This document shows positions 42,060-51,414 of a stretch of DNA of 64,000 nucleotides, piece after piece. The notes under the pieces are model-generated. The model did not search any database and was not told the DNA's origin. It worked only from the letters and a program-made list of their open reading frames with translations. The position numbers were made by a program, and so were the translations under genes. Numbering within the stretch: the stretch's first letter is position 1; every line of letters begins with the position of its first letter. Origin of the DNA: Moritella sp. Urea-trap-13 (GTDB lineage Bacteria > Pseudomonadota > Gammaproteobacteria > Enterobacterales > Moritellaceae); contig NZ_PJCA01000001.1 of the NCBI RefSeq assembly GCF_002836355.1, positions 372,001-436,000 of the forward strand, read 5' to 3'.

Positions 42060-42099
42060 TAACTAAAGTTATTCATAACATTATGAATAACTTTAGTTA
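42060..42099. repeat. Perfect 19-bp inverted repeat after btuF
   Basis: TAACTAAAGTTATTCATAA (42060-42078) and its exact reverse complement (42081-42099) are separated by two bases. AT-rich, no T run after it. It lies between btuF and the Wzz-like gene. Possible roles are an operator for the downstream gene or a transcript-stabilising hairpin. Confidence 0.85.
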
Positions 42100-42136
42100 A
42101 TTAAAATTAACTTCGCTGACAAGGATGAACGCTAAG

Positions 42137-43576
42137 ATGAACGCGTGGGCATGGTTATATCGTTGCTATGGTATCCTGTGGCGGAAACGCATTTACTTGC
42201 TGCTGCCGGTATTAATTATGCCTATCATAGGCTATCAAGTTGGCCGCAGCATTCCAGAAAGCTATTATTCTCATACCACTATTTTATTGCAAGAAAGTAG
42301 CGTACTAAACCCCATTCTGGCCGAGTTATCCCTACCGCTTAATGTGCAATCACGTTTTAAAAGCATTAATATATTAGTAAAGCGTAAACAAATATTATTG
42401 AATGCTGCCACACAAGCAGGGTTAATCAAGCTCGACGATACAGAGCAACAGCAACAAAGCATTATTAACCTGATAAAACAGTCACTCACGCTCTCGCTCT
42501 CAGGTACTGACCTGATAACAATTTCACTCAAATGGCCAGACCCAACACAGCTAACGATTATATTAAATATAATCAGTGAACAATTCATTTTACGACTAAC
42601 CAAACCAAATCAAGATATAGCACTCAACAGTAAGCTATTTCTTGCTCAGCAAGTCAATCAACAACATACCCTGCTACAAGAAGCTGAGCAGGCGCTGTTT
42701 AGCTACCAATTTGAGCATGCCCGCATCATCCCGGAATTATATCAAGCCAGAGAAGCAACACTAATGAGCATTAACAAACAGCTGAAAAATAAATCGCAAA
42801 CGTTAACCTCACTCCAATCTAAATTATCGACTTTAACAAAAAAATTAATCCTCACTAATCCAGCGGCGCAGTATCTTGATAATAAAATAACCCAACTAGA
42901 AACAGTAAAAACGCAACAATTGGCATATTACACCACTGCACACTCAAAAATTAAAGCCATCAACCTGCAAATAAAAAACTTACTACAGCAGCGCCGTTCA
43001 TTACAAACGGCGATACAAGATCAGCAATCACTCGAGCTATTATTAAATCGTATGACCAGGCTTACCAAATCGGCTTTAACAACACAGGTAACGCCCTTGT
43101 TACTGCATCAACTCGATGAATATGAAGGTTATAAAAGTGCCATTATCAAGACTAAAATTGAATTGAAAAAGCTCAAACAACAGCAAGTATACTTTCATCA
43201 AAATCAAACTAAACATGTGATAATAGAACAACAACTACTACAGTTAAAACGTGATCTCAGCAATAAAAACACACTTTACTTAGACCTATTAACCCGCCAT
43301 GAGATGGTTGCGATTCGTTATGACCTTGGTGAATTTGAAGCAACGACTAACGTGCAAATTATCACGCCACCTTTTGTCCCTGAACAAGCAATTAACCTAC
43401 CTATTTTCCTCTACGTATTGTTGGGATTATTATTAGGATTAATACAAGGCATCGCCATTAGCTTCACCCTATCAATAACCCAAGACACGCTATGGGATGA
43501 ACGTAACATTGCTTATGTCACCGGTTTAAGAACTATCGCACGCATCCCCTTGATCCCATCTGCATCGGGTCGCTAA
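42137..43576 (+). CDS. Wzz/GNVR-type polysaccharide co-polymerase
   Basis: About 479 residues from ATG 42137 (AAGGA 11 bases upstream; the ATG at 42125 overlaps that site). It has the two-membrane-segment layout of chain-length determinants: TM1 about 18-38, a long periplasmic coiled-coil region rich in Gln, Lys and Leu, and TM2 about 425-447 (LYVLLGLLLGLIQGIAISF) preceded by the Pro-containing ITPPFVPEQAIN. Such proteins control polysaccharide length or export. No glycosyltransferase, kinase or export gene is nearby, which is odd. No C-terminal kinase domain is present. Confidence 0.82.
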   Translation: MNAWAWLYRCYGILWRKRIYLLLPVLIMPIIGYQVGRSIPESYYSHTTILLQESSVLNPILAELSLPLNVQSRFKSINILVKRKQILLNAATQAGLIKLDDTEQQQQSIINLIKQSLTLSLSGTDLITISLKWPDPTQLTIILNIISEQFILRLTKPNQDIALNSKLFLAQQVNQQHTLLQEAEQALFSYQFEHARIIPELYQAREATLMSINKQLKNKSQTLTSLQSKLSTLTKKLILTNPAAQYLDNKITQLETVKTQQLAYYTTAHSKIKAINLQIKNLLQQRRSLQTAIQDQQSLELLLNRMTRLTKSALTTQVTPLLLHQLDEYEGYKSAIIKTKIELKKLKQQQVYFHQNQTKHVIIEQQLLQLKRDLSNKNTLYLDLLTRHEMVAIRYDLGEFEATTNVQIITPPFVPEQAINLPIFLYVLLGLLLGLIQGIAISFTLSITQDTLWDERNIAYVTGLRTIARIPLIPSASGR

Positions 43577-43808
43577 TGACGGTCATAAGACCGCGATCAT
43601 GACGATAATTTTAAGTAACTACATTTAATATCCCTATCTAGCCATTATTTCGATGTGATCAAATTAGTGTAAAGGCTCCGCCCAAAACTACTTTGATATT
43701 ATTGTGAGGTCAGGTTTAATTTAACCGTAATTTACATGTATCGTAACGATCTACGTCACCAAGTTAACAATCATCAAAAATAAACCAGTAAAAATACGAT
43801 ATCAACAG
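43577..43808. other. Intergenic stretch after the Wzz-like gene
   Basis: About 230 bases with no ORF or strong terminator. A small CGGTC/GACCG hairpin (43580-43593) just after the stop codon has only a weak T run later on. Confidence 0.4.
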
Positions 43809-43836
43809 TTGCATATTAAAAGTAATGCGCTATATT
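43809..43836 (+). promoter_or_regulatory. Promoter of candidate small RNA
   Basis: TTGCAT (43809-43814), 16-base spacer, TATATT (43831-43836). It is not followed by an ORF but by several inverted repeats and a terminator. Confidence 0.5.
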
Positions 43837-43842
43837 TAAATT

Positions 43843-44012
43843 AGAGACCGAAACAGCCGACCACTTTATTGGTCAAACAGATGTAACTACATCGTATTTG
43901 AACTTTCGATGCCGGCGTGCTTGGTTATCTCACTCTAACTTAGGGTTAGCGCTTTCGAACAATACAGCATTTAGATTTACAAAAAAGCTCACAACGATTA
44001 GTGAGCTTTTTT
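43843..44012 (+). ncRNA. Candidate small RNA, about 170 nt
   Basis: The stretch starts seven bases after a good sigma-70 promoter and ends at a textbook terminator. Inside are three further small hairpins: GACCA/TGGTC (about 43860-43875), GATGT/ACATC enclosed by CAAA/TTTG, and CTAAC/GTTAG (about 43935-43949). The sequence CTTTCGA occurs twice. The only in-frame peptide possible is nine residues without a ribosome-binding site. I do not recognise a known RNA family. Confidence 0.4.
43981..44012. terminator. Bidirectional terminator
   Basis: A 12-bp perfect stem with six A on the left arm and six T on the right (43981-43992 with 44001-44012). It ends the candidate small RNA on the plus strand and the chemoreceptor gene on the minus strand. 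Confidence 0.9.
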
Positions 44013-44055
44013 GTGTCTGTAAAATAACCTAATAACATAGCAGGTTAACGATAAA

Positions 44056-45501
44056 TTAATGGCTGTTTACTATCGTCACCAATCGCGTCGACATAGCATT
44101 AAGTTCATCACTGACTTGCAACAACTCACCAATACTTTGATTCATTGCCTGTGCACTTAACTCATTAGCCTTAGTCACTGAGGTTACTTGCTCACTAGCA
44201 GACAATACCCCACTGATATTTTTATCCGTCGTCACCACATTGGTGGTTACACTCGTTATTTGACTACTCATGTTAGTCACAGCATCTATAATCTCGGCAA
44301 AGGTTTCGGCGTTAGTTTCCACGGCTTCATAACCATTGTTCACATCTGCTGAACTTTTTTCAATTAACAGTTTAATTTCATTGGCTGATTCAGTACTACG
44401 TTTTGAGAGATTACGCACTTCGTCCGCCACAACGGCAAATCCACGTCCCATTTCACCTGCTCTCGCCGCTTCAATCGCCGCATTAAGTGCTAATAAATTA
44501 GTTTGATTGGCAATATCCGTGATCACCTTAATAGCTTTTTCAATCGCATCATTACTGTCTTTAATATCCGACATCGAGGTGATAGTCGCCGTCATCGCAA
44601 TAGAACTGTTATCAGCCTGCTCTTCTGCGCGCAGAGAGTCATTACCCATGGCTTGAATAATGCCACTGGCATTGCCTACCAAAGTAGCGGTATCTTGCAG
44701 CAAATCGTTAATATGGCTGGTTGCAGACACTTGCTCTCCGACACCGTCATCAATGTCTTTGGCATACTGTGACATAACCGTTAAATGGGCAGTCAAATCG
44801 CTCGACGTTTGCATTAGCTGCGTGACCGTGTCACCGACTTGATTAAATAGCAGTTGTAACTCTTCACGGCTTTGTTCCGCACCCTGTGACGCAGACTCCG
44901 CGGCCAATAGTGCAGCCTGATTACTGGCCATGGCTTTACTGCGTAAGGTGTTGTTGTAGTGATTTGAGAACCAAATAGCGAGAGGGGGTAAAAGCAGCGC
45001 TGAATAATGTTCAACTTTGGCGTCTTTGGCAGATAACACTAATTGCGGTAACTCATAACCGTTATTGTCCATGATTATCATGGCCACGTACGTAATCATC
45101 ATCACCACAGACCAAAAGAAACCAGAACGGGCATTCATTAATAAATAGGCAAATACCGTCATTGCCGCAATCCACATAATCGAATGTGAATTAGCACCAC
45201 CGGTCTGAAACATTAAATTGGTCAGATGGAGCATGCCGCCAAGTTGCATGACGTTTCCGGCAATAATCGGATTTACAGCCAGTTTTATCAACATGATACT
45301 GCAAATAAAACCGATGAGCATAATCATAGAACTATTGACTAGCGCAGTGACATCTAGGTTATTCCATTTCAGTGCGCTATAACCACCAATAATAATACCG
45401 ACCAGTGCAAAGGTAATAATCCCTCGACCTTTAATTTTATCATCGTCACTTTTTTGTGCGCTAAGCAGATACTGATAAAAGTGGTTTCCAAGTGATGACA
45501 T
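44056..45501 (-). CDS. Methyl-accepting chemotaxis protein with polytopic membrane sensor
   Basis: A 481-residue chemoreceptor. The N-terminal 200 residues contain about six hydrophobic segments instead of the usual periplasmic sensor domain flanked by two. The signalling tip is [39 protein letters not shown], which is diagnostic. No HAMP domain and no C-terminal NWETF-type pentapeptide are visible. It may sense membrane state, energy or a hydrophobic ligand. AAAGGA precedes the ATG. A single gene with no che or flagellar genes near. Confidence 0.9.
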   Translation of the reverse strand: MSSLGNHFYQYLLSAQKSDDDKIKGRGIITFALVGIIIGGYSALKWNNLDVTALVNSSMIMLIGFICSIMLIKLAVNPIIAGNVMQLGGMLHLTNLMFQTGGANSHSIMWIAAMTVFAYLLMNARSGFFWSVVMMITYVAMIIMDNNGYELPQLVLSAKDAKVEHYSALLLPPLAIWFSNHYNNTLRSKAMASNQAALLAAESASQGAEQSREELQLLFNQVGDTVTQLMQTSSDLTAHLTVMSQYAKDIDDGVGEQVSATSHINDLLQDTATLVGNASGIIQAMGNDSLRAEEQADNSSIAMTATITSMSDIKDSNDAIEKAIKVITDIANQTNLLALNAAIEAARAGEMGRGFAVVADEVRNLSKRSTESANEIKLLIEKSSADVNNGYEAVETNAETFAEIIDAVTNMSSQITSVTTNVVTTDKNISGVLSASEQVTSVTKANELSAQAMNQSIGELLQVSDELNAMSTRLVTIVNSH

Positions 45502-45547
45502 CCATAATCCTTTATTTTAATAAAATAGAACAAATCTTGTTATGAGA

Positions 45548-45648
45548 ATCTAGCATGCTTGAAGTATTAACACTATAAAACTATCTCTAAAGTATTACCT
45601 AGGCAGTGTTTGCTATTAAATATCTAGCACTCAGTATTAACACTGTAA
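45548..45648. repeat. Direct repeat pair between chemoreceptor and yejF
   Basis: ATCTAGCA...AGTATTAACACTATAA (45548-45578) and ATCTAGCA...AGTATTAACACTGTAA (45622-45648) are two copies 74 bases apart; the 16-base cores differ at one base. They lie between the yejF stop and the chemoreceptor promoter. A weaker AAGTATTA copy sits between them. Confidence 0.7.
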
Positions 45649-45650
45649 CC

Positions 45651-47279
45651 TTAATTAAAACACATGGCTGCGGACAGTAATGCTTGGGTATAGGCGTGCT
45701 GCGGTTGCTTAAACACCGCTTCGGTTTCACCTTCTTCAACCACTTTACCTGCTTTAAGCACTAAAATACGGTGACTTACCGCGCGAACCACACTTAAATC
45801 ATGAGTAATAAAAATATAACTCAGTTGGTGCTGTTGCTGTAACTGACACAATAAATCTAAGATCTGTTTTTGCACGGTGCGATCCAGTGCAGATGTCGGT
45901 TCATCTAAAATCAGGATCTGAGGTTTTAATACTAACGCCCTCGCGATAGCAATACGCTGGCGCTGGCCACCCGAAAATTGATGTGGGTAGCGCGCTAACG
46001 AGGCCACAGGCAAGCCAACATCAATCAAGGCTTGTTGGATAGCGATTTCAATCTCGGCATCGCCATGCTTACCCTGTACCTCTAAACCTTCACTAATGAT
46101 CTGACGAACAGACATCCGTGGGCTTAGACTACCAAACGGATCTTGAAACACAATTTGCAGTGATTGGCGATATTCGCGCATCGCTGTCAAATTCAACCCT
46201 TGTAGATTAGTGCCGTTAAAATAAATATCGCCTTCGCTATTAATCAGCCGCAGTAATCCTCGTACCAAGGTGCTTTTACCTGAGCCACTTTCGCCGACAA
46301 TACCCAAGGTTTCCCCCTGATGTAATTGCAACGATACCCCATCAACCGCTTTGAAATGGTCATAGGTACGTTGCAGTAGACCTTTCTTTAACGGGAACCA
46401 TACTTTAAAGTCTTTTACCTGTAATAACGGCTGCGGATGTATCAACGCAGGTATGTCACGTTGCGGCTCTGCGTTCAACAGGGTTTTGGTATACTCATGC
46501 TGTGGATCAGCAAAAATACGCTCAACGCTGCCGATCTCGACTATTTGACCTTGCTGCATAACCGCCACATCATCGGCTAAATGCTTCACAATATTAAGAT
46601 CATGGGTGATCATTAAAATCGCCATCCCCAGCTTAGTCTGTAATGATTTTAACAATTCCAAAATTTGTAATTGCACCGTGACATCCAGTGCAGTGGTCGG
46701 TTCATCGGCGATTAATAAATCAGGCTCATTGGCTAACGCCATCGCGATCATCACGCGTTGGCGTTGACCACCAGATAATTCATGCGGATAAGAGCCTAAG
46801 CGCGTTTTCGGCTCCGGTATTGCCACTAATTCCAACAATTCCAAACAGCGTAACTGCGCCGCTTTTTTATTTAAGCCCTGATGTAAGTGCAGTATTTCAG
46901 ATATCTGTTTTTCAATGGTGTGCAGCGGATTTAACGACGTCATCGGTTCTTGAAAAATAATACTGGCTCTGTTACCACGCAACGCTTGCATCACCGCGTG
47001 GTCTTTGCCTATTACCTCTTGGCCCATTAGCTTAATACTGCCTGCAGGGTAGTTTGCCGCGGGAAAAGGCAATAGCTGTAAAATAGATAGTGCAGTCACC
47101 GATTTACCCGAGCCACTTTCGCCAACTAGGGCAAAGGTTTTACCTTGTTCAATGCGAAAAGAAACACCTTCAACGACCCGTTGCGAACCAAAGCTAACCG
47201 ATAAGTCGTTAATCTCCAGCACTCTAGCTTGCGATTCAGTAGTAGATATCACTTTTGCTTTAAGTTGAACGTTACTCAT
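45651..47279 (-). CDS. yejF: YejF, peptide ABC transporter ATPase (double domain)
   Basis: A 542-residue protein with two fused ABC ATPase domains. Each has a Walker A GESGSGKS, a Q-loop QEPMTSL or QDPFGSL, a signature LSGGQ or FSGGQ, and a Walker B (LLIADEPTTALD, ILILDEPTSALD). Such fusions power Opp/Dpp-type importers. YejABEF brings in peptides and, in E. coli, microcin C. Its ATG shares one base with the yejE stop (TAATG), so translation is coupled. It is the last gene of the yej operon. Confidence 0.95.
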   Translation of the reverse strand: MSNVQLKAKVISTTESQARVLEINDLSVSFGSQRVVEGVSFRIEQGKTFALVGESGSGKSVTALSILQLLPFPAANYPAGSIKLMGQEVIGKDHAVMQALRGNRASIIFQEPMTSLNPLHTIEKQISEILHLHQGLNKKAAQLRCLELLELVAIPEPKTRLGSYPHELSGGQRQRVMIAMALANEPDLLIADEPTTALDVTVQLQILELLKSLQTKLGMAILMITHDLNIVKHLADDVAVMQQGQIVEIGSVERIFADPQHEYTKTLLNAEPQRDIPALIHPQPLLQVKDFKVWFPLKKGLLQRTYDHFKAVDGVSLQLHQGETLGIVGESGSGKSTLVRGLLRLINSEGDIYFNGTNLQGLNLTAMREYRQSLQIVFQDPFGSLSPRMSVRQIISEGLEVQGKHGDAEIEIAIQQALIDVGLPVASLARYPHQFSGGQRQRIAIARALVLKPQILILDEPTSALDRTVQKQILDLLCQLQQQHQLSYIFITHDLSVVRAVSHRILVLKAGKVVEEGETEAVFKQPQHAYTQALLSAAMCFN

Positions 47280-48328
47280 TATGCTCCCTTACGCGGATCA
47301 AACGCGTCACGTGCCGCTTCACCAATAAACACCAGCAATACCAAGAGTATCGCCATCGACACAAACGCGGTAATTCCCAGCCAAGGTGCTTGCAGGTTAT
47401 TTTTGCCCTGTTTGATTAATTCCCCTAACGACGGCGAGCCCACTTCCAAACCAAAACCGAGAAAATCTAACGAGGTTAATGTGGTCAGCGCGCCAGTGAA
47501 AATAAACGGCATGAAGGTCATCGTCGCAACCATGGCATTGGGTAAAATATGCTTAAACATAATCGCGCGGTGCGATTGCCCCAAGGCTTTTGCGGCAATG
47601 ACATATTCTAGATGACGGCCACGTAAAAATTCTGCCCGTACCACATCAACCAATGCCATCCAGCTAAATAGCAACATAATACCCAGTAGCCACCAAAAAT
47701 TAGGTTGCACTAAACTGGCTAAAATAATCAATAAAAACAGCATCGGCAAGCCAGACCATATTTCGATAAAGCGCTGACCATACAAGTCAATACGACCACC
47801 AAAATAGCCTTGTGTCGCGCCGACCGCAACACCGATAATCGAACTAAATATCGTCAAGGTTAGCGCGAACAATACCGATATACGAAAGCCATAAATAAGC
47901 CGAGCTAGGACATCGCGACTTTGATCATCGGTGCCTAATAAATTATGGCGGTCTGGCGCAGAAGGCGCTGGGACGGTTAAATCATAATTAAAAGTATCGT
48001 AACTAAAAGGGATCAGCGGCCACCACATATCCCCCTGCGCTAAGATAATCTCTTGAATATACTCATCACGATAATCCGCGAGAATGTCCATCTCACCGCC
48101 GAACTCCAACTCGTTATAATCATATAGAATAGGCAAGTAATAACTGTCGTTGTAACGTACTAACAACGGCTTATCGTTGGCAACGAACTCTGCGCATAAA
48201 CTAAATAAAAATAATCCCGTAAACAGCCATAACGACCAATAACCACGTTTATTATGTTTAAAGGTTTGCCAACGGTTTAGGTTCATCGGATTTTGTTTGA
48301 TTCGCTGCCAAGTGGTGATCCAGCCCAT
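47279..48328 (-). CDS. yejE: YejE, peptide ABC transporter permease
   Basis: A 349-residue inner-membrane permease. An N-terminal membrane segment is followed by a periplasmic region with LVRYNDSYYLPILYDYNELEFGGEMD, the typical YejE insertion, and a C-terminal domain with the EAA-type loop EYVIAAKALGQSHRAIMFKHILPNA. It pairs with YejB to form the channel. The start overlaps the yejB stop by one base (TAATG). Confidence 0.95.
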   Translation of the reverse strand: MGWITTWQRIKQNPMNLNRWQTFKHNKRGYWSLWLFTGLFLFSLCAEFVANDKPLLVRYNDSYYLPILYDYNELEFGGEMDILADYRDEYIQEIILAQGDMWWPLIPFSYDTFNYDLTVPAPSAPDRHNLLGTDDQSRDVLARLIYGFRISVLFALTLTIFSSIIGVAVGATQGYFGGRIDLYGQRFIEIWSGLPMLFLLIILASLVQPNFWWLLGIMLLFSWMALVDVVRAEFLRGRHLEYVIAAKALGQSHRAIMFKHILPNAMVATMTFMPFIFTGALTTLTSLDFLGFGLEVGSPSLGELIKQGKNNLQAPWLGITAFVSMAILLVLLVFIGEAARDAFDPRKGA

Positions 48329-49425
48329 TATGATTGCGCCTCAAAATTAATCCGTGGGTCAATCAACATATAAGTGACATCACTGATTAGCTTAATAATC
48401 AGCCCCATTAAGGTAAAAACATACAAGGTGCCAAACACCACAGGGTAGTCGCGGTTAATCACCGATTCAAAGCCTAATAAACCTAAACCATCGAGCGAGA
48501 AAATAATTTCAATCATCAAGGAACCAGTAAAGAAAATACTGATTAGTGCGGCCGGTAATCCGGCAATCACCAATAACATCGCATTACGAAATACATGGCC
48601 GTATAACACTTGGTTTTCGGTCAGGCCTTTGGCTCTGGCGGTAGTCACATATTGCTTATTAATTTCATCTAAGAAGGTATTTTTAGTCAACAAGGTTAAC
48701 GTGGCAAAACTGCTGATCACTGAGGCCATAATAGGTAAGGTTAAATGCCAAAAATAATCTTTAATTTGCTCGAAGGTAGATAATTCATCGAAATTAGCCG
48801 ACGTTAATCCACGTAGTGGAAACCAATCAAAATAACTGCCACCGGCAAATACCACAATCAGTAATAACGCGAATAAAAAATTAGGAATAGCGAAACCAAT
48901 CACCACCGCACTGGAACTCCAAACATCAAACGCAGAACCATGAGAAATGGCTTTTTTAATACCCAGCGGTATCGAAATCAGATACACCAAGATCGTCGTC
49001 CACAAACCTAATGAAATAGACACAGGTAACTTATCGAGCACCAAATCAATTACCGAGCTATCGCGGAAAAAGCTATCACCAAAATCAAACTGCACATAGC
49101 TTTTTAACATTAACCAGTAACGTTCATGCAGCGGTTTATCAAAACCATATAAACGCTCTAACTCTTTAATATATTCAGGATCAACACCCTGTGCGCCTCG
49201 GTACTGTCCACCACTACCTTGTCCACCACCGCTGTTTAAATTCACTTCGCCCTGACTATTACCATCAACTCGACTGGTCGCCGAGGATTCAATGCCTTGT
49301 AATTTAGCCAACGACTGTTCAACAGGGCCGCCCGGCGCCGCTTGAATAATAATAAAATTAAGGGTGATAATACCCAACAATGTGGGGATCATCAGCAAAC
49401 AACGGCGCAGTATATAACTCCACAT
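48328..49425 (-). CDS. yejB: YejB, peptide ABC transporter permease
   Basis: A 365-residue permease. It starts with [28 protein letters not shown], continues with a Gly/Ser-rich periplasmic loop and the [14 protein letters not shown] block, and carries the EAA-type motif [24 protein letters not shown]. It matches E. coli YejB along its length. It begins four bases after yejA. Confidence 0.95.
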   Translation of the reverse strand: MWSYILRRCLLMIPTLLGIITLNFIIIQAAPGGPVEQSLAKLQGIESSATSRVDGNSQGEVNLNSGGGQGSGGQYRGAQGVDPEYIKELERLYGFDKPLHERYWLMLKSYVQFDFGDSFFRDSSVIDLVLDKLPVSISLGLWTTILVYLISIPLGIKKAISHGSAFDVWSSSAVVIGFAIPNFLFALLLIVVFAGGSYFDWFPLRGLTSANFDELSTFEQIKDYFWHLTLPIMASVISSFATLTLLTKNTFLDEINKQYVTTARAKGLTENQVLYGHVFRNAMLLVIAGLPAALISIFFTGSLMIEIIFSLDGLGLLGFESVINRDYPVVFGTLYVFTLMGLIIKLISDVTYMLIDPRINFEAQS

Positions 49426-49429
49426 TTAG

Positions 49430-51250
49430 CTAGTTTCCTTTCTTGCTTGCGGTGTCTTTCTGCCACCAACTATCGATGGCTAAGCCGTATTTAGGCAGTT
49501 TTTCGGGACGTTGTATTTGTTGCCAATATGCCACCCGATAACTGCTTATATGCCATTGTGGGATCACTAAATTTTTCCACAATAACACCCGGTCTAAGGC
49601 TTTAGTGGCCGTGATCAGCTTGTCTCTATCTTCCGCATTAATGACTTCTGTGACCAAGGCATCAACCACGGGATCTTGTAAACCAATACGGTTAAGCGTA
49701 CCTGGTACATTGGCAAACTCACTGCCCCACATACTCAACTGCTCATTCCCCGGCGATAGGCTTTGCGCTTGCGTGAGGGTGTAAATGTCAAAATCAAAAT
49801 TATTTAAGCGATTAATGTATTGCGATACATCAACAATACGAATTTCAGAAGCAATACCGATACGTTGTAAATTTTTACGAAATGGCTGAATAACACGTTC
49901 AAACGATGGACTATAAACTAAAAATTCTATGCTGAGTTGCTGGCCATTGGCATCCAGCATTTTACCCGCTGTTAATGTCCAACCTGCTTGTTTAAATAAC
50001 TCAATTGCTTGGCGTTGCTGCTTACGCACGCGACCATTACCTTGGGTTTTATCTAAACGATAAACTTGTGTGAATAATTCAGGAGGAAGTTGGGCTTTAA
50101 AAGGGCTCAGCAGGGCTAATTCATCGCCAGCAGGGATACCGTTCGCCGCCAGTTCGGAATTACTAAAGAAACTGTCAGAGCGCTTGTATGCACTGTAAAA
50201 CAGCGTCTTGTTTGTCCATTCAAAATCGAACATTAACCCCAATGCTTTACGTACCTTGGGATCTTTAAATTTGTCTTTACGTAAATTAAACCAAAATGCC
50301 TGCATCCCTTGCGGGTTCTGATGCTGGATCTCTTCTTTAATGATGTTACCGGCAGTAAATTGTTTGCCCTGATAACCCGTCGCCCATTGCTTGGAAATAT
50401 TTTCTGCTCTGAAGTCAATTTCACCGGCTTTAAATGCTTCAAAGGCAATACTGCCATCTTTGTAATAATCAAAAATAATATGTTGAAAATTATAACGCCC
50501 ACGGTTTACCGGTAAGCCTTTTGCCCAATAGTCATCATTACGCTGATAATCAATACCACGACCAGCATCAAATGACTTAATGGTATATGGCCCTGAACCC
50601 AGGGGGATATTTAAGCTTGCCTTAGCAAAATCTTTATCTTGCCAGTCTTTTGCTGAAAACACCGGAAGCTGTGCCAATATCAAGGCTAATTCTTTATTTT
50701 TGTTATCTTTAAAACTAAATTTAATCACTGATTTACTTTCGACTTCGACCTTGGTGACTTCTTTGTACTGCGCGCGTAACTGCGGGACGCCTTTTTCGAT
50801 CAATACATTAAAAGTAAACTCAACATCACTGGCGGTTAGCTCGGAGCCATCAGAAAAACGCGCATTGGGATTCAAATGAAAACGTACCCAACTGCGATCG
50901 TCCGGTACTTCAATGAATTCTGCGACTAAGCCATATAAGGTAAATGCTTCATCGCCACTTTGCTGCATCAAGGTATCAAACAAATAACCTGTGCCATCAG
51001 CCGCAACACCTTTGACAATATAAGCATTAAAATTATCAAAACTGCCCATCGCAGCACGCCGTAATGAGCCCTCACGAGGCGCGTTTAAATTAACATAATC
51101 GAAATGGCTAAAGTCTTTGCCGTAGGCTGGTTGCCCATGCATCGCAATCGCATAGCGTAGCGGTTCACTGGCATGCGAAGTGGCAAAAACAGGTAAAGTG
51201 AATAACAGAGAACTGAGAGACAATAATGCAGCACGAAGCAGTTTATTCAT
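49430..51250 (-). CDS. yejA: YejA, peptide-binding periplasmic protein
   Basis: A 606-residue cluster C (SBP_bac_5) binding protein with a signal peptide cleaved around VFATS-HA. Blocks YVNLNAPREGSLRRAAMGSFDNFN, YGLVAEFIEVPDDRSWVRFHLNPNARFSDG and YDLAY-type C-terminal regions match YejA. It captures oligopeptides for YejBEF. AGGA lies eight bases before the ATG. It is the first gene of the four-gene operon, which has no extra gene inserted. Confidence 0.95.
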   Translation of the reverse strand: MNKLLRAALLSLSSLLFTLPVFATSHASEPLRYAIAMHGQPAYGKDFSHFDYVNLNAPREGSLRRAAMGSFDNFNAYIVKGVAADGTGYLFDTLMQQSGDEAFTLYGLVAEFIEVPDDRSWVRFHLNPNARFSDGSELTASDVEFTFNVLIEKGVPQLRAQYKEVTKVEVESKSVIKFSFKDNKNKELALILAQLPVFSAKDWQDKDFAKASLNIPLGSGPYTIKSFDAGRGIDYQRNDDYWAKGLPVNRGRYNFQHIIFDYYKDGSIAFEAFKAGEIDFRAENISKQWATGYQGKQFTAGNIIKEEIQHQNPQGMQAFWFNLRKDKFKDPKVRKALGLMFDFEWTNKTLFYSAYKRSDSFFSNSELAANGIPAGDELALLSPFKAQLPPELFTQVYRLDKTQGNGRVRKQQRQAIELFKQAGWTLTAGKMLDANGQQLSIEFLVYSPSFERVIQPFRKNLQRIGIASEIRIVDVSQYINRLNNFDFDIYTLTQAQSLSPGNEQLSMWGSEFANVPGTLNRIGLQDPVVDALVTEVINAEDRDKLITATKALDRVLLWKNLVIPQWHISSYRVAYWQQIQRPEKLPKYGLAIDSWWQKDTASKKGN

Positions 51251-51383
51251 GGCGAGGTTCCTTTAGCCGATGAAGAACGTAATTTAATGAGTTACTAAAA
51301 TAATAGCATTTAACTCTTATTTAACTCTTATTTACAATGATATAGATACTAAAGTGAAAAAAATGTTCAGAAAGTTTCTAAAT

Positions 51384-51403
51384 TTATAACCTTAGGGTTA
51401 TAA
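51384..51403. repeat. Short AT-rich hairpin between yejA and GGDEF-EAL gene
   Basis: TTATAACC-TTAG-GGTTATAA, eight perfect pairs, eleven bases after the GGDEF-EAL stop on the minus strand. The following bases (AATTTAG) are a poor T run, so termination here would be weak. Confidence 0.45.
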
Positions 51404-51414
51404 CCAACGCCTAA

